Assembly: GCA_963723965.1 (NCBI GenBank)
Contig: CAVRSV010000015.1
Span: 1 to 64,000 of the forward strand
Reading direction: 5' to 3'
Length of the DNA: 64,000 nucleotides
DNA from: JARRKC01 sp963723965
Lineage (GTDB): Bacteria > Acidobacteriota > UBA6911 > RPQK01 > JAPXNP01
Positions within the stretch are counted from its first letter, which is position 1. Each line of letters opens with the position of its first letter. The notes beneath the pieces are model-generated. The model made no database searches and was not told the DNA's origin. It saw only the letters and a program-made list of their open reading frames with translations. The position numbers and the translations under genes were made by a program. This document shows positions 9,370-19,025 of this stretch, one piece after another.

Positions 9370-9999
9370 TCAGTGTTGTGCTTGCTGCGGGGGACGAAGA
9401 CGTAGCAGCTTGAGGTTGCGGAATTCGACGTCTTCGCCTTTCAGAAACTGAAGCCCGATATAGCCGCCGGCAGAGGTGTCGTCATGGAAGTCAACGGTCT
9501 TCTTCCCGTCGAGAACTGCCGTGATGTGATCACCTTCGGCCGTGATGACATATTGGTGCCATTCGTTCGGGCTGACAGGACTTGCATTGTACTTGACCTT
9601 GTAGACGACGCTGCCCGTCCCGTATTCCTGGTTCACGTTGTTGATGTTGATCTGGTATCCGGTCCGGCTCGGATCGCCTTCACGAGCGGCTCGGATGAAG
9701 ATGCCGCTGTCGGCTTCGGCCGAGAGCATCCGAAACTCTGCCTTGAGCACGAAATCCGAGAACTGCGTGTCCTTTCTCAACCAGAAGTAGGGGCTCGGCC
9801 CGGCCGTCAAGAACCCTTCCGAAGTCTTCCACGTAGAGACCAGTTCGGGAGTCCAGTTGTCCAGCGAATGGCCGTCCCACAAAAGGATCCAGCCCTGAGC
9901 CTCCTCAGGCGGCGACAGCGTGTTGGGTTCCTCCTGAGGCTGTGCCAACAGCGAGATGGGAACAAGGACGAACAGTGGCAAAAGACGCGAGAGCTTCAT
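9370..9999 (-). CDS. Exported DUF1080 (3-keto-disaccharide hydrolase-type) protein
   Basis: ATG 9999 has a strong GGAGGAG site and opens a 209-residue protein with a signal peptide (KLSRLLPLFVLVPISLLAQ). The body is a single concanavalin-like jelly-roll: GWILLWDGHSLDNWTP, DFVLKAEFRM, DSGIFIRAA, WHQYVITAEGDHITAVLDGK and GGYIGLQF are hallmark DUF1080 (PF06439) strings. The family is named for 3-keto-disaccharide hydrolases; many members remain uncharacterised. It is convergent with araA, and a Tat-exported Gfo/Idh/MocA oxidoreductase lies about 2.5 kb away, a pairing expected for 3-keto-glycoside chemistry outside the cytoplasm. That pathway link is inference. Confidence 0.88.
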   Translation of the reverse strand: MKLSRLLPLFVLVPISLLAQPQEEPNTLSPPEEAQGWILLWDGHSLDNWTPELVSTWKTSEGFLTAGPSPYFWLRKDTQFSDFVLKAEFRMLSAEADSGIFIRAAREGDPSRTGYQININNVNQEYGTGSVVYKVKYNASPVSPNEWHQYVITAEGDHITAVLDGKKTVDFHDDTSAGGYIGLQFLKGEDVEFRNLKLLRLRPPQQAQH

Positions 10000-10481
10000 T
10001 GGCTCCTCCGTTCGAAAGGGCGCTGAGAACAGCTCTCCGATCATAACAAATGACGGGCATCTCGGCTTGGAGCGCTGAGATGCGAGGTGAGCGGAAGACG
10101 ACCTGCCGCGTCCGTTGCCGGACCGTCAGAGCTCCGGAAACGTCAACCCGAAGCGTTCGCACAGGCCCGGGACGCTTTCGAAGTCATTTTCACTTCTCTC
10201 ATGTGCTGATTCCTCTCATTTGTCTTGAGTCGGTCTCCGGTCAGGAACCGGAGGGAGCCCTCTGCTCCGCAGTTCGTTCAAACCCCGGACTCCCGATTCG
10301 GATGTGTCGGGTCCTTTCCGAGTATTCTGCCGCTCGAGGGTGGGCCTCACCCCGTCATGCGGAAGATGGATGAGGAATGGGTCAGAAATAAGAGTGGGAA
10401 TTTGCTGGTCCGCGGAGCGTAATAGAAGGCGTACGGCGGAGCCGGGTCTTCGACCTCGAACGACAGGGATGGAGGAAGCCG
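10000..10481. other. Intergenic region, no gene recognised
   Basis: This 482-base gap separates the divergent DUF1080 and DUF4386-like genes. Short reading frames within it lack ribosome sites and protein-like composition. A patch around 10370-10410 is AT-richer and may hold the promoter of the downstream membrane protein, but no box pair is convincing. Confidence 0.35.
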
Positions 10482-11228
10482 ATGAATCAACTGACATTCC
10501 AAACCGACACGGGTCTTTCGTCGCGACTTTGCAGGATGGCAGGTGTGGCGGCTTGGGTATTGCTGGTCTACAGCCTGGTTACGATAGCGCTTCTCCTGAT
10601 CGTGGGCGGGCCCCCGGAGAGCGCCTTGGAGAGCTTCGAGATACTCCAGGCCAACCGGCTCGTGGGGCTCCTGCGCCTGGATCTTCTCACCTTCCTCGTC
10701 ATGCCGTTCTACTACCTCCTCTTCATGGGCCTTTATCTGGCGCTGAGGCAGGCCAGCCCGGCCGGGTCCCTCCTTGCCCTGGTCCTGGTCTTCGTCGGCG
10801 TGACGTTGTTCCTGACGACGCCCTCGGCCTTGTCGCTGGCCTACCTCAGCGACCGGCACGCCGCCGCATCCACCGACATGGAAAGGTCCCTGTATCTGGC
10901 AGCCGGCGAGGGCCTCATTGCTTCCGACATGTGGCACAGCACGGCGGCCCTGATTTCCGGTCTCTTCGTCCAGGGTGCGGGAGTCCTGATCTCACTCGCC
11001 ATGCTGAGGAGCCAGCTGTTTTCTCGCGTCACCGCGTATCTCGGCATCGTGATCTTCGGCCTCGATCTGCTCCACATCCTGGCCGGTCTGTTCTCGCCCC
11101 TGGTGAGCTTCGTGCTCATGGCCACGGCCGGGCCGCTCTATTTGCTCTGGTTCCCGCTGGTGGCCCGGAGACTCTATCGATTGGGACGAGTCGAGCCGGG
11201 ACTCCCGTCGGAAGCCCTCGATTACTGA
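10482..11228 (+). CDS. DUF4386-like multi-pass membrane protein
   Basis: 248 residues from ATG 10482, with GGAGGA eight bases upstream. It has about six hydrophobic segments: AAWVLLVYSLVTIALLLIV, FLVMPFYYLLFMGLYLAL, LLALVLVFVGVTLFL, LISGLFVQGAGVLISLAML, YLGIVIFGLDLLHILAGL and FVLMATAGPLYLLWFPLV. The arrangement and the final VARRLYRLG match DUF4386-type integral membrane proteins, whose function is unknown. No partner gene identifies its role. Confidence 0.7.
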   Translation: MNQLTFQTDTGLSSRLCRMAGVAAWVLLVYSLVTIALLLIVGGPPESALESFEILQANRLVGLLRLDLLTFLVMPFYYLLFMGLYLALRQASPAGSLLALVLVFVGVTLFLTTPSALSLAYLSDRHAAASTDMERSLYLAAGEGLIASDMWHSTAALISGLFVQGAGVLISLAMLRSQLFSRVTAYLGIVIFGLDLLHILAGLFSPLVSFVLMATAGPLYLLWFPLVARRLYRLGRVEPGLPSEALDY

Positions 11229-11473
11229 AATTCCGCCTCCGCGAAAACGGGCACCGTCATCCGTCCGGCGGCCCCCCGGCGCGGGCAAAGCCCTGAACAT
11301 GCTCGATCGATTGACTGGGAGTGCCTGCGGACATACATTCGATTCAACAGCCACCGTCGGCTCCCGTGCGCATTCATCGATTCGACCGCATCCAAGGGGC
11401 GGCGGGGATTGCTGGCAGGCCCGGGCCGGTCGCCCGGTGCGCGATCCGCGTTCGATCAGGAAAGGAGTTCAGG

Positions 11474-12355
11474 GTGAAGGTCACCTTCATTGGATTGGGA
11501 AATATGGGATCGCCCATGGCGCGAAATCTCCTCGACGCCGGGCACGAACTTACCGTCTACAACCGCACGCGCAGTCGGGCGGAGGCGTTCCGACCTTTGG
11601 GCGCCCGAGTGGCGGCGACACCCGGTGAGGCGGCCGGTGACGCGGAAGTACTCATCTCGATGCTCGCGGACGATCGTGCCGTGGAGGACATTCTGTTCGC
11701 TCCCCACAATGCACTGCAAGTCCTCCCCGCCGGCGCGATTCACGTGGGCATGAGTACCATCAGCGTAGCCTTGTCGAGGCGACTGGCGGAGGCCCACGAG
11801 TCGCGGGGACAGAGTTATCTGGCGGCGCCGGTCATGGGGAGGCCGGACGCTGCTGCGGCCGCCCGGTTGTTCGTGATCGCCGCCGGGCCGGCGGAACAAA
11901 TCGAGAAGTGTCGGCCTCTGTTCGATGCGCTCGGACAGAGGACCTTCATTGCCGGCCAGAAGGCTCCGGCTGCCAACGTCTTCAAGCTCGCAGCGAACTT
12001 TCTCATCACCACCGTCATCGAGAGCCTGGCCGAAGCTTCGGCGCTCGTTCAGAAGTCGGACCTGGATCCCGCTGCATTCCTGGAATTCCTGACAGAATCG
12101 CTGTTTTCCGCCCCCATTTACCGGACTTACGGCGGCATGATCGCGTCCCAGGATTTCGAGCCCGTCGGTTTCAGGCTGCCCCTCGGACTGAAGGACAACC
12201 GCCTGCTTCTCGAGGCGGCCGGTGCAATGGAGGTGCCCATGCCCATGGCCAGTCTGGTGCGGGACCGGTTTCTGAGCGGTCTCGCGCGGGGGATGGGCGA
12301 AGCCGACTGGTCCGCCATCGCCCGAATTGCACATCAGGACGCAGGCCTTGCATAA
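11474..12355 (+). CDS. NAD(P)-dependent beta-hydroxyacid dehydrogenase-like oxidoreductase
   Basis: I chose GTG 11474 because AAAGGAG lies six bases upstream and because the Rossmann motif FIGLGNMGSPMARNL then begins at residue 4. That gives 293 residues, the usual size for the 3-hydroxyisobutyrate dehydrogenase/GLYR1 family. The substrate-side motif is AAPVMGRPDAAAAARL, replacing the classical DAPVSGG and resembling GLYR1- or imine-reductase-like branches. The catalytic lysine sits in NVFKLAANF. It probably reduces or oxidises a small beta-hydroxyacid, an aldehyde or an imine; the substrate cannot be read from sequence. It is cytoplasmic, with no signal peptide. Confidence 0.88.
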   Translation: MKVTFIGLGNMGSPMARNLLDAGHELTVYNRTRSRAEAFRPLGARVAATPGEAAGDAEVLISMLADDRAVEDILFAPHNALQVLPAGAIHVGMSTISVALSRRLAEAHESRGQSYLAAPVMGRPDAAAAARLFVIAAGPAEQIEKCRPLFDALGQRTFIAGQKAPAANVFKLAANFLITTVIESLAEASALVQKSDLDPAAFLEFLTESLFSAPIYRTYGGMIASQDFEPVGFRLPLGLKDNRLLLEAAGAMEVPMPMASLVRDRFLSGLARGMGEADWSAIARIAHQDAGLA

Positions 12356-12489
12356 CTCGAGGGGTCGGACGCGGAGTAGCGGTGTTTCCGGACGTCTGGC
12401 GGGCAGCGGTGGCAACGGTCATTCCGGGTTACGGAAGGCCCCCGCACGGGCCTCTTTCACCGGACCACTTCTGAGAGAATGAAGGAGCG

Positions 12490-13648
12490 GTGGTGGATCA
12501 TCTCTGGCTTTTGACTGTCCGAAGTGGACGCCGTGTTCCGGCGCTGCGGAGCCTGCTCCTTTCGCTGTCGTTGCTGGTTTCTTGGGTCGGTGCGGGGGAG
12601 CCGCGCCCGCCTGCACGGCCCGAAGGTCAGTCCCCGTCACGCCCCGCCCCCGAGACTCAGGCCCCGCCGCGGGTCTTTCACTACACCATGTCCGGAGGCG
12701 TGCGCATTCTCCTGTTCTGGGCGAACCGAGACGACGTCGGTGGCGGCCGAATCGTTCTCTCGGGAGAGCCGGACTCTGCCCCGTCCACCTGGCGGGAGGA
12801 AGTCCAGGTTCTGTTTGGATCCAAGCCGGAGCGCGTTCCGGGCAAGGTCAACCGCTGGGGCTACGGCCGGGAATGGAGCACCTGGCGGAGAGGAGAGGCC
12901 GGTTCGAAGCCCGTACCTTTGAGTTCGGTCTTCGAGGGCTTCATCCGGCACTCCTCGGAAGAGACTGCCGACCAAGTGGCGGCCAGCGTTCGGTCCGAGA
13001 ATGATCAGCAGTCCTACTGGTACGACGGAATGCGCAGCACCGTCCTCGAGGACCGGGCCCTCGCGGAGGTCCGGATCTTCGCCACGTCGAGCGACTTCGA
13101 CTATCGGAATCCGGATCCGATCTTCGAAAGTTATCGATTGCGGCTCGCGGCGGGTCCTCCCGACCGGACTGGTCGGATCGATCGCAGTACCCGCCCGGAG
13201 GCAGTCCCCTGCGGCTTCCTTACTGCGATGCGACTGCTCATCCGCAGACTTACCGCAGATCCCGCATCGCTGGACGAACTGAGGGCCGAAGGTTCGTCGA
13301 CGTCCCTGATTTACTATTACGGGGCAAGGCCGTATCGATTGCGGATTCGCAAGGTAAGGGATCCGGATGACTTCGAGGCCCCGGCCGTCCGCGGCGTGTC
13401 GGCGGGGGACAAGCGATACATTCGGTTTCGGAGGGTCTCGAGAGTGTCCTTTCAAGTCCTCAACCTGCAAGAATCAGAGTCGCAGCGATTTCGATCTATG
13501 GGTACCGCTGGAGGGGCCGTTGCGGGGCATCCCCCTCCGGATCGAACACAAGCCTCGATGGTGGCTGAGGGTGAGGCTCGATCTTATCCTGGATCCGGCC
13601 GGCAACCCCGTCGCGGGCCTCGACGCACAGGAGCAGAGCGGCTCCTGA
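12490..13648 (+). CDS. Exported protein of unknown function (one frameshift)
   Basis: The product begins at GTG 12490 or 12493 and has a signal peptide (LRSLLLSLSLLVSWVGAGE) followed by a Pro-rich linker. The main domain is not one I recognise. Near 13470 the frame is lost: reading on gives low-complexity Arg/Ser sequence, whereas removing one A lets it continue as QDQSRSDFDLWVPLEGPL. It then ends in the well-behaved strand-like segment PRWWLRVRLDLIL and a stop at 13648, giving about 385 residues. The corrected C-terminus resembles the end of periplasmic beta-rich proteins (DUF3108-like is a guess). It may be co-transcribed with the DUF5009 gene downstream. Confidence 0.6.
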
Positions 13649-13829
13649 CGGAGGCGGCGACTGGCCCCTGCCCGACCCGACTCGCCGTTCGTTGCCGATC
13701 CTCGGGGCGACGGAGTTCCCGAAGTGTGTGTCCTCCATTTCGAAGTCGCCGCCCGTTGCGGACTGGCAGGCTTCAGACCCGGGGCGTATTCTCGTAACGC
13801 CCCGATGTCGCTGGAGGGAGGTCCGGACG

Positions 13830-14945
13830 ATGCAGCCCCGTGCGCCTGAAGATCTGCTCAATCCCCAGGGTCGTCTGGTCTCGCTCGACTTCTTTCGAGG
13901 TTTCACGATGTTCCTTCTCGTCGCGGAATCGGCGCGCGTGTACGAAGCGCTGCTTCTTCCCGAGACCCAGGGAACCTGGATCGCCGCCGTAGCGACGCAG
14001 TTTACCCATCATCCGTGGAACGGGCTCCATTTCTGGGATCTGGTGCAGCCCTTCTTCATGTTCATCGTGGGCGTCGCCATGCCCTTCTCCTTTGCCAAAC
14101 GGTGGGAGCGGGGCGACAGCTACTCCGACACCCTGAAGCATGCCCTGATCCGATCGGGGCTGCTGCTCCTGTTCGGGGTGGCACTCTACATTCAGGCGGC
14201 CGGCCACCTGGTCTTCGAGCTCTGGAACGTCCTCGCCCAGCTCTCGTTCACCTACCTCGTCGCCTTTCTGATGATGCGGAAGTCGACGCGTGTCCAGTGG
14301 CTCTTCACGGGAGGCCTCTTGATCCTCAGCGAGGCGCTCTATCGCCTCTGGCCCGTGGCGGGATTCGATCATCCCTTTACCCCGGACCAGAATTTCGGCT
14401 CCTGGGTCGACCTCGCGTTGATGGGCAAACTCTCCAGCGGGCACTGGGTCGCCTTCAATGCCGTACCGACGACGGCCCACACGATGTGGGGAGTCCTGGC
14501 CGGCTATCTTCTTCTGAGCAACCGACCGGCTGCGAAGAAGATACAGACCCTGCTCCTGTGGGGCCTGATCGGGGTCATCCTCGGTTTCGGACTGGATCCC
14601 GTGACTCCCATCATCAAGCGGATCTGTACGTCCTCCTTCGTCATCGTCTCCGGAGGCTGGTGCTTCCTTGCGCTGGCAGTCTGCTTCTGGCTGATCGACG
14701 TCCGAGGCTATCGTCGATGGCTGAAGTTCGCGATCGTCTTCGGCATGAACCCCCTGTTCATCTATCTGTTCGCTCATCTCGGAGGTGACGGCTGGCTGAC
14801 GGAGGTCGTCAAGCCGTTTACGGAGGGATTCCTGGCCTGGGGCGGCCGTGTGTTCGTCGAGTTCATCACGGCGGCGATCGTGCTCTGGATGGACTGGTTC
14901 CTGGTCCACTGGCTTGCCGAAAGGCGGATCTTCATCCGGATTTGA
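13830..14945 (+). CDS. DUF5009 / HGSNAT-like membrane acyltransferase
   Basis: ATG 13830 with GGAGGGAGG upstream gives 371 residues. It opens with LVSLDFFRGFTMFLLVAES, the characteristic N-terminus of DUF5009/NagX and heparan-alpha-glucosaminide N-acetyltransferase-like proteins. WDLVQPFFMFIVGVAMPFS follows. About ten membrane helices continue to the C-terminus. In the human relative the enzyme transfers acetyl groups from acetyl-CoA across the membrane to terminal glucosamine. Bacterial members often sit in glycan-utilisation regions, as here. A role in acetylating amino sugars would fit the nagB-like gene in the same window, but that is inference. Confidence 0.85.
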   Translation: MQPRAPEDLLNPQGRLVSLDFFRGFTMFLLVAESARVYEALLLPETQGTWIAAVATQFTHHPWNGLHFWDLVQPFFMFIVGVAMPFSFAKRWERGDSYSDTLKHALIRSGLLLLFGVALYIQAAGHLVFELWNVLAQLSFTYLVAFLMMRKSTRVQWLFTGGLLILSEALYRLWPVAGFDHPFTPDQNFGSWVDLALMGKLSSGHWVAFNAVPTTAHTMWGVLAGYLLLSNRPAAKKIQTLLLWGLIGVILGFGLDPVTPIIKRICTSSFVIVSGGWCFLALAVCFWLIDVRGYRRWLKFAIVFGMNPLFIYLFAHLGGDGWLTEVVKPFTEGFLAWGGRVFVEFITAAIVLWMDWFLVHWLAERRIFIRI

Positions 14946-15211
14946 GCGCGTCTGCCGGCGTCAGAAGCCATCGAGGACGGCCTGGCTGTCCGCTGGAAGT
15001 TCCCCGACGTCTGAGGTTTAATGGAACCAGACATCCTGCCGGGGTGAGGTGGACGTTTCGGAGTCCCGTACCGGGCGCCATAGAGAGGGCGGAGAGCCTC
15101 CAACGGGCTCTCGGAGCCAACCGGGCGGTCCGCCGCCCCCGCGTCGCGACGGTTCCCCGACCGGATGTATCTGACCAAAATTCAGCCCATGCGCTCCGGA
15201 AAGGAATCGAT

Positions 15212-15550
15212 ATGTCAGTGAATCTCCTGGAAAAGAAATGCGAGCCCTGCAGCGGGAAGACTCCCCGTTTGAAGGGAAGAGAGCTCGATCCGTTGAAGGC
15301 GGAACTGGATCCGGCATGGAAGGTAGTCGACGAACATCACCTGCAGCGCAGCTTCTCTTTTGACGACTTCAAACAGGCCCTGAGGTTCGTCAACCGGGTC
15401 GGCGACGTGGCAGAGCAGGAGCAGCACCATCCGGACATCTGTTTCACCTGGGGCAAAGCGGAGATCAAGCTTTGGACCCACGCCATCGACGGACTTAGTG
15501 AGAACGATTTCATCGTGGCGGCAAAGGTGGACCGGTTGCACCGAGGATAA
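15212..15550 (+). CDS. 4a-hydroxytetrahydrobiopterin dehydratase (PCD/DCoH family)
   Basis: 112 residues from ATG 15212, with AAAGGAA upstream. The conserved core is present: FSFDDFKQALRFVNRVGDVA, then EQEQHHPDICFTWGKAEIKL with the catalytic His pair, then LWTHAIDGLSENDFIVAAKVD. The enzyme dehydrates 4a-hydroxytetrahydropterin formed by aromatic amino-acid hydroxylases, or can serve in molybdopterin-related roles. No hydroxylase is nearby. An N-terminal CEPCSGKTPRL segment, common in bacterial members, precedes the domain. It is followed about 30 bases later by the glycosyltransferase gene. Confidence 0.95.
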   Translation: MSVNLLEKKCEPCSGKTPRLKGRELDPLKAELDPAWKVVDEHHLQRSFSFDDFKQALRFVNRVGDVAEQEQHHPDICFTWGKAEIKLWTHAIDGLSENDFIVAAKVDRLHRG

Positions 15551-15579
15551 GCTTGCTGGCGGGGAGAGGGTGCTCGGCA

Positions 15580-16641
15580 GTGATCGCGTTCCTGAACTCC
15601 TGGTCGGAGGACCCGATCCGGGGATCCGGAACCGCTGTCGCGATTCGGCAGCTGAAACTGGGCCTCGAGACGCTGGGGCACCGGGTTCTGGCCATGCCTC
15701 GCCGGCCCGAGTCGGACGGTTCGGGCCTGCAGAGACTGCTCTACAATCTTCGAATCCTTCCCTGGCTCCGGCAGCGCAGCTTCGACGCGGTTGTCGGTTT
15801 CGACGTCGACGGATTCCTGCTGCCGCGGGCCGCCGCCGGAGGTTACTGTGTCTCGCTGAAGGGCGTTGCTGCGGACGAGGCTCGCTTCGAAGCCGGCCCG
15901 GAGCGACTGAATCTTCAATTGCGGGCTTGCGCGGAACGGGTGAATGCCCGGAAGGCCGACCGCGTCCTGGTTACCAGTCGTTATTGCAGAAGGGCCGCCC
16001 AGCGGGCGTATGGCTTGGGCGGGGAGACGCTCACCATCGTCCCCGAATGCGTGGACCTGGACGATTGGCACCGCTTCGAGCGATCCCGGCCCCGTCGCGA
16101 AGATGCGAGGCCAACGATTCTCAACGTGGCCCATCAGTACCCGCGCAAGGACACCGAGACGCTGCTCGAAGCCGTTGCACTCCTGAAGGAAGAGATTCCG
16201 GACGTGCAGCTGGAAATTGTGGGGACCGGTCCCCGGCTCGCCGCACTTCGACGGCATGCCCGCGAACTGGGGCTGGAGCGGAACACCCGTTTCCTGGGGG
16301 GAATCCGAGACCGGGCAAGCCTGATGCAGCGATACTTCGAGGCGGACGTCTTTTGTCTGCCCAGTCGCCAGGAAGGCTTCGGGATTGTTTTCCTCGAAGC
16401 CATGGCGGCCGGACTCCCGATCGTGGCCGCCCGGGCAGGGGCCGTGCCCGAAGTCATCGGAGACGGAGAAGTGGGATTGCTGCTGAAGCCAGGGGATGCC
16501 GAAGAATTGCGGGACAAGCTCGCCCTGATGCTGGGAGACTCCGGACTCCGGCTTCGGTTCTCCGAGGCGGCCCGCGAGCGAGCCGAGAAGTTCGGGACCC
16601 GGCGAGTGGCCCAGGCATTTCTGGCCGCCGTTGGGCTCTGA
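15580..16641 (+). CDS. GT4-family glycosyltransferase
   Basis: 353 residues from GTG 15580, which has GGGGAGAG upstream; a TTG at 15553 would add nine residues. It has the GT-B fold pattern. The N-terminal acceptor domain has GSGTAVAIRQLKLGLETLGH. The C-terminal nucleotide-sugar domain has TILNVAHQYPRKDTETLLEA, IVGTGPRLAAL and the EX7E motif in EGFGIVFLEAMAAGLPIVA. Members of this family build exopolysaccharides, glycolipids or glycogen-like polymers. No polysaccharide cluster surrounds it, so the acceptor is unknown. It is cytoplasmic or peripheral to the membrane. Confidence 0.92.
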   Translation: MIAFLNSWSEDPIRGSGTAVAIRQLKLGLETLGHRVLAMPRRPESDGSGLQRLLYNLRILPWLRQRSFDAVVGFDVDGFLLPRAAAGGYCVSLKGVAADEARFEAGPERLNLQLRACAERVNARKADRVLVTSRYCRRAAQRAYGLGGETLTIVPECVDLDDWHRFERSRPRREDARPTILNVAHQYPRKDTETLLEAVALLKEEIPDVQLEIVGTGPRLAALRRHARELGLERNTRFLGGIRDRASLMQRYFEADVFCLPSRQEGFGIVFLEAMAAGLPIVAARAGAVPEVIGDGEVGLLLKPGDAEELRDKLALMLGDSGLRLRFSEAARERAEKFGTRRVAQAFLAAVGL

Positions 16642-16659
16642 TTGGTCGCCGGCGGGCGA

Positions 16660-18036
16660 TCAGTCGCGCCCGATGCGCTCCCGGGCTCGTCGAAGCGTCC
16701 CGACGGCGGTCAGACAGAGGGTCAGCCAGGCGATGCCTTCCACCGTTCCGCCCAGGACGTCGCTAAGGTAGTGGGCTCCCAGGTAGAGGCGGCTGAAGCC
16801 GATCAATCCGATCAGGATGACGCCCGCCAATACCGATGAGACTCTCCAGCTCCACCTTTGAAGAGTCTGCACCGCGAAGACCGTCAGCAGTCCGTAGAGG
16901 AGTACGGACGTCATCGCGTGACCGCTGGGAAAACTGTAGCTGGTCAGATGCACGAAGGCTTCCTTGAAGCTTGGCCGCGGCCGCTGGAACAACTCCTTCA
17001 TCAGCAGGTTGATGAGATTGCCGCCGGGGACCGACAGTGCCAGCGTCAGGAGTCTGTCCCAGTCCCTCTTTCCAGTCAGGAGGGCTGCCACGAGCACCGT
17101 GATGCCTCCCACCACCGGCGCCGATCCGAAGGCCGTGATGACAAACATCATCGAGGTGAAGCGCGGGGTGGCGTGGGCATGCAGCCACACAGCCAGGTGC
17201 TGGTCGACGACGATCAAACCGGAGCCTTCCACGACGGACTCGGCAATCTTGGTAAAAAGCGCCACCGCTCCGACGAACACGAGGAGGCCCAGAGTGAGAT
17301 GCAGGCCCAGGTAGCCGCCCGGTGAGAGGCGCGCTCGAAGGAACTCGGCGATCGGTGCGACGAGCCGGCGCAGCGTGGACAGGAGCGGATGGCCAATCAC
17401 GGCGGTCCACCAGCGTCGCAGCGTTTCCTCGTGCCGCGTCACCCAGTGCAGACCCAGCGCCAGAACCAACAGGATGAGCAGTACCACCTCGAGGATGGCA
17501 CTGGCGCGGCCGAACCAGCCCTCGACGGCGCGCCAGCTGGCCCCGAGCAGATAGCCAACCGTTACGAAACCGCTCGCCCAGACGATTCCGCCCGTCGCGT
17601 TGTATCGGATGAACTCGGAGTAACGCATCCCCGACGCTCCCGCCGCGAAAGGCGCCAGGGTCCGAAGGAATGTGATGAATCGGCCCAAGAGAACGGCTCT
17701 GCCGCCATGGCGTTCGAACAGGTGATCCATCCGTTCGAGGTGGTGGCGGCGGAGTCCTGCCCAGCGGCCGTATCGGAGAAGCCACTCCATTCCGAAGCGG
17801 CGGCCCAGTTCGTAGGAGATGGAATCTCCCAAGACGGCGCCGAGGCAGGCCAGGGGGATCAAATAGACCAGGCTGAGAGTGCCGCGCTCGGCGAGGAAGC
17901 CGCCGAGCATCATCAGGCTCTCCCCCGGAATGAACAGGCCCAAAAGAGCGGCCGACTCCAGCGCCACGCCGAGGAAGATGATCAGATATGCCCAGTGTCC
18001 GATCTCTCGGACGAGGTTGATGAGGTCCTGGAGCAA
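16660..18036 (-). CDS. DedA-PAP2 fusion membrane protein
   Basis: 458 residues in two membrane domains. Residues 1-195 are DedA/VTT-like (GLFIPGESLMMLGGFLAERG, GRFITFLRTLAPFAAGASG), the fold linked to phospholipid or undecaprenyl-phosphate flipping. Residues 240-450 are a PAP2 phosphatase with all three motifs: KELFQRPRP, SFPSGHAM and SRLYLGAHYLSDV. Fusions of this type occur in several phyla. The pairing suggests one protein that dephosphorylates a polyprenyl or phosphatidyl lipid and moves it across the membrane. It converges with the glycosyltransferase gene. Confidence 0.93.
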   Translation of the reverse strand: MLQDLINLVREIGHWAYLIIFLGVALESAALLGLFIPGESLMMLGGFLAERGTLSLVYLIPLACLGAVLGDSISYELGRRFGMEWLLRYGRWAGLRRHHLERMDHLFERHGGRAVLLGRFITFLRTLAPFAAGASGMRYSEFIRYNATGGIVWASGFVTVGYLLGASWRAVEGWFGRASAILEVVLLILLVLALGLHWVTRHEETLRRWWTAVIGHPLLSTLRRLVAPIAEFLRARLSPGGYLGLHLTLGLLVFVGAVALFTKIAESVVEGSGLIVVDQHLAVWLHAHATPRFTSMMFVITAFGSAPVVGGITVLVAALLTGKRDWDRLLTLALSVPGGNLINLLMKELFQRPRPSFKEAFVHLTSYSFPSGHAMTSVLLYGLLTVFAVQTLQRWSWRVSSVLAGVILIGLIGFSRLYLGAHYLSDVLGGTVEGIAWLTLCLTAVGTLRRARERIGRD

Positions 18037-18264
18037 CAGCCTCCCCTTCTTCAGTCTCCAGTATCAATTCTGGACTCTCCCGAGGGCGGCGGGAAGTCGA
18101 GATGTGCGGCGAGTCCGGTACCACGATTGAAGCAGTCGCAGTAGGGCGCTTCGAGAAGGGAGGAATTCGGCTGTGCTCCTACCGGGATCGGGGACGTCGG
18201 AGGTTCGGTCGTTGTTTACCGGTTGTCGGATGATCCTGTAAAATCGGCCGGACGGAGGTCGCCG

Positions 18265-18999
18265 GTGCACGACAGCGACGGACCCGACAGGGGCCCGCGA
18301 CGGTTTTCGACCACACAGTGGAGCGTCATCCTGGCGGCCGGTGAGGCGGACAGCCGCGCCGCACAGCAGGCCCTCTCGCAACTGTTCGAGAAGTACTGGT
18401 ATCCACTCTATGCCTACGCCCGCCGGCGGGGTTATCTCCACGAGAATGCCCAGGATCTGACGCAGAGTTTCTTCTTGCGCCTCCTGGAAAAGGGCTGCCT
18501 CAAGGCGGCCGATCCGGAGCGAGGCAAGTTTCGATCTTTTCTCCTCTCCTCCTTCAAGAACTTCCTGGTCAACCAGTGGGAACTGAGCACCGCCCAAAAG
18601 AGGGGGGGAGGAAGTCTCACCTTTTCGCTCGAGGGTGCCGAAGACCGATTTGGTACGGACCCTCGCGAGGGAACGGAGCCGGAGCGAAGTTTCGATCGGG
18701 AGTGGGCGCTTGCACTGGTGCGGAAGGCACTGGACGACCTGCAGCGGGAAATGATTTCGACAGGCGCGGAGGCCCGGTTCTCGATCCTGAGTACGTATCT
18801 GATAGGCGACGCGCCCTGCAAGTCGTACCGCGAGGCGGGAGAGGATCTTGGTTTGAGCGAAGCTGCTGTCAAAGTCGCCGTGCACCGAATGCGTCGACGC
18901 TTGGGCATTCTACTCAGGAACGAAATCGCCCAGACCGTTCGAGATCCGACGCTCATCGAGGGTGAGATCCGCTACCTGATGGAAGCGCTCAGCTGGTAG
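18265..18999 (+). CDS. ECF-type RNA polymerase sigma factor
   Basis: GTG 18265 has GGAGG six bases upstream and is preferred to the TTG at 18223; the product is 244 residues. RFSTTQWSVILAAGE, FEKYWYPLYAYARRRG and AQDLTQSFFLRLLEKG form region 2. Region 4 ends with SYREAGEDLGLSEAAVKVAVHRMRRRLG, a helix-turn-helix. An insertion of about 60 residues between regions 2 and 4 is typical of the ECF groups found in Acidobacteria and Planctomycetes that are encoded beside Ser/Thr kinases. The kinase gene starts only 26 bases downstream, so the pair is almost certainly co-transcribed and the kinase probably controls or is controlled by this factor. Confidence 0.93.
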   Translation: MHDSDGPDRGPRRFSTTQWSVILAAGEADSRAAQQALSQLFEKYWYPLYAYARRRGYLHENAQDLTQSFFLRLLEKGCLKAADPERGKFRSFLLSSFKNFLVNQWELSTAQKRGGGSLTFSLEGAEDRFGTDPREGTEPERSFDREWALALVRKALDDLQREMISTGAEARFSILSTYLIGDAPCKSYREAGEDLGLSEAAVKVAVHRMRRRLGILLRNEIAQTVRDPTLIEGEIRYLMEALSW

Positions 19000-19025
19000 G
19001 TTGATCGAGGAGGGAATTCCGGAAG

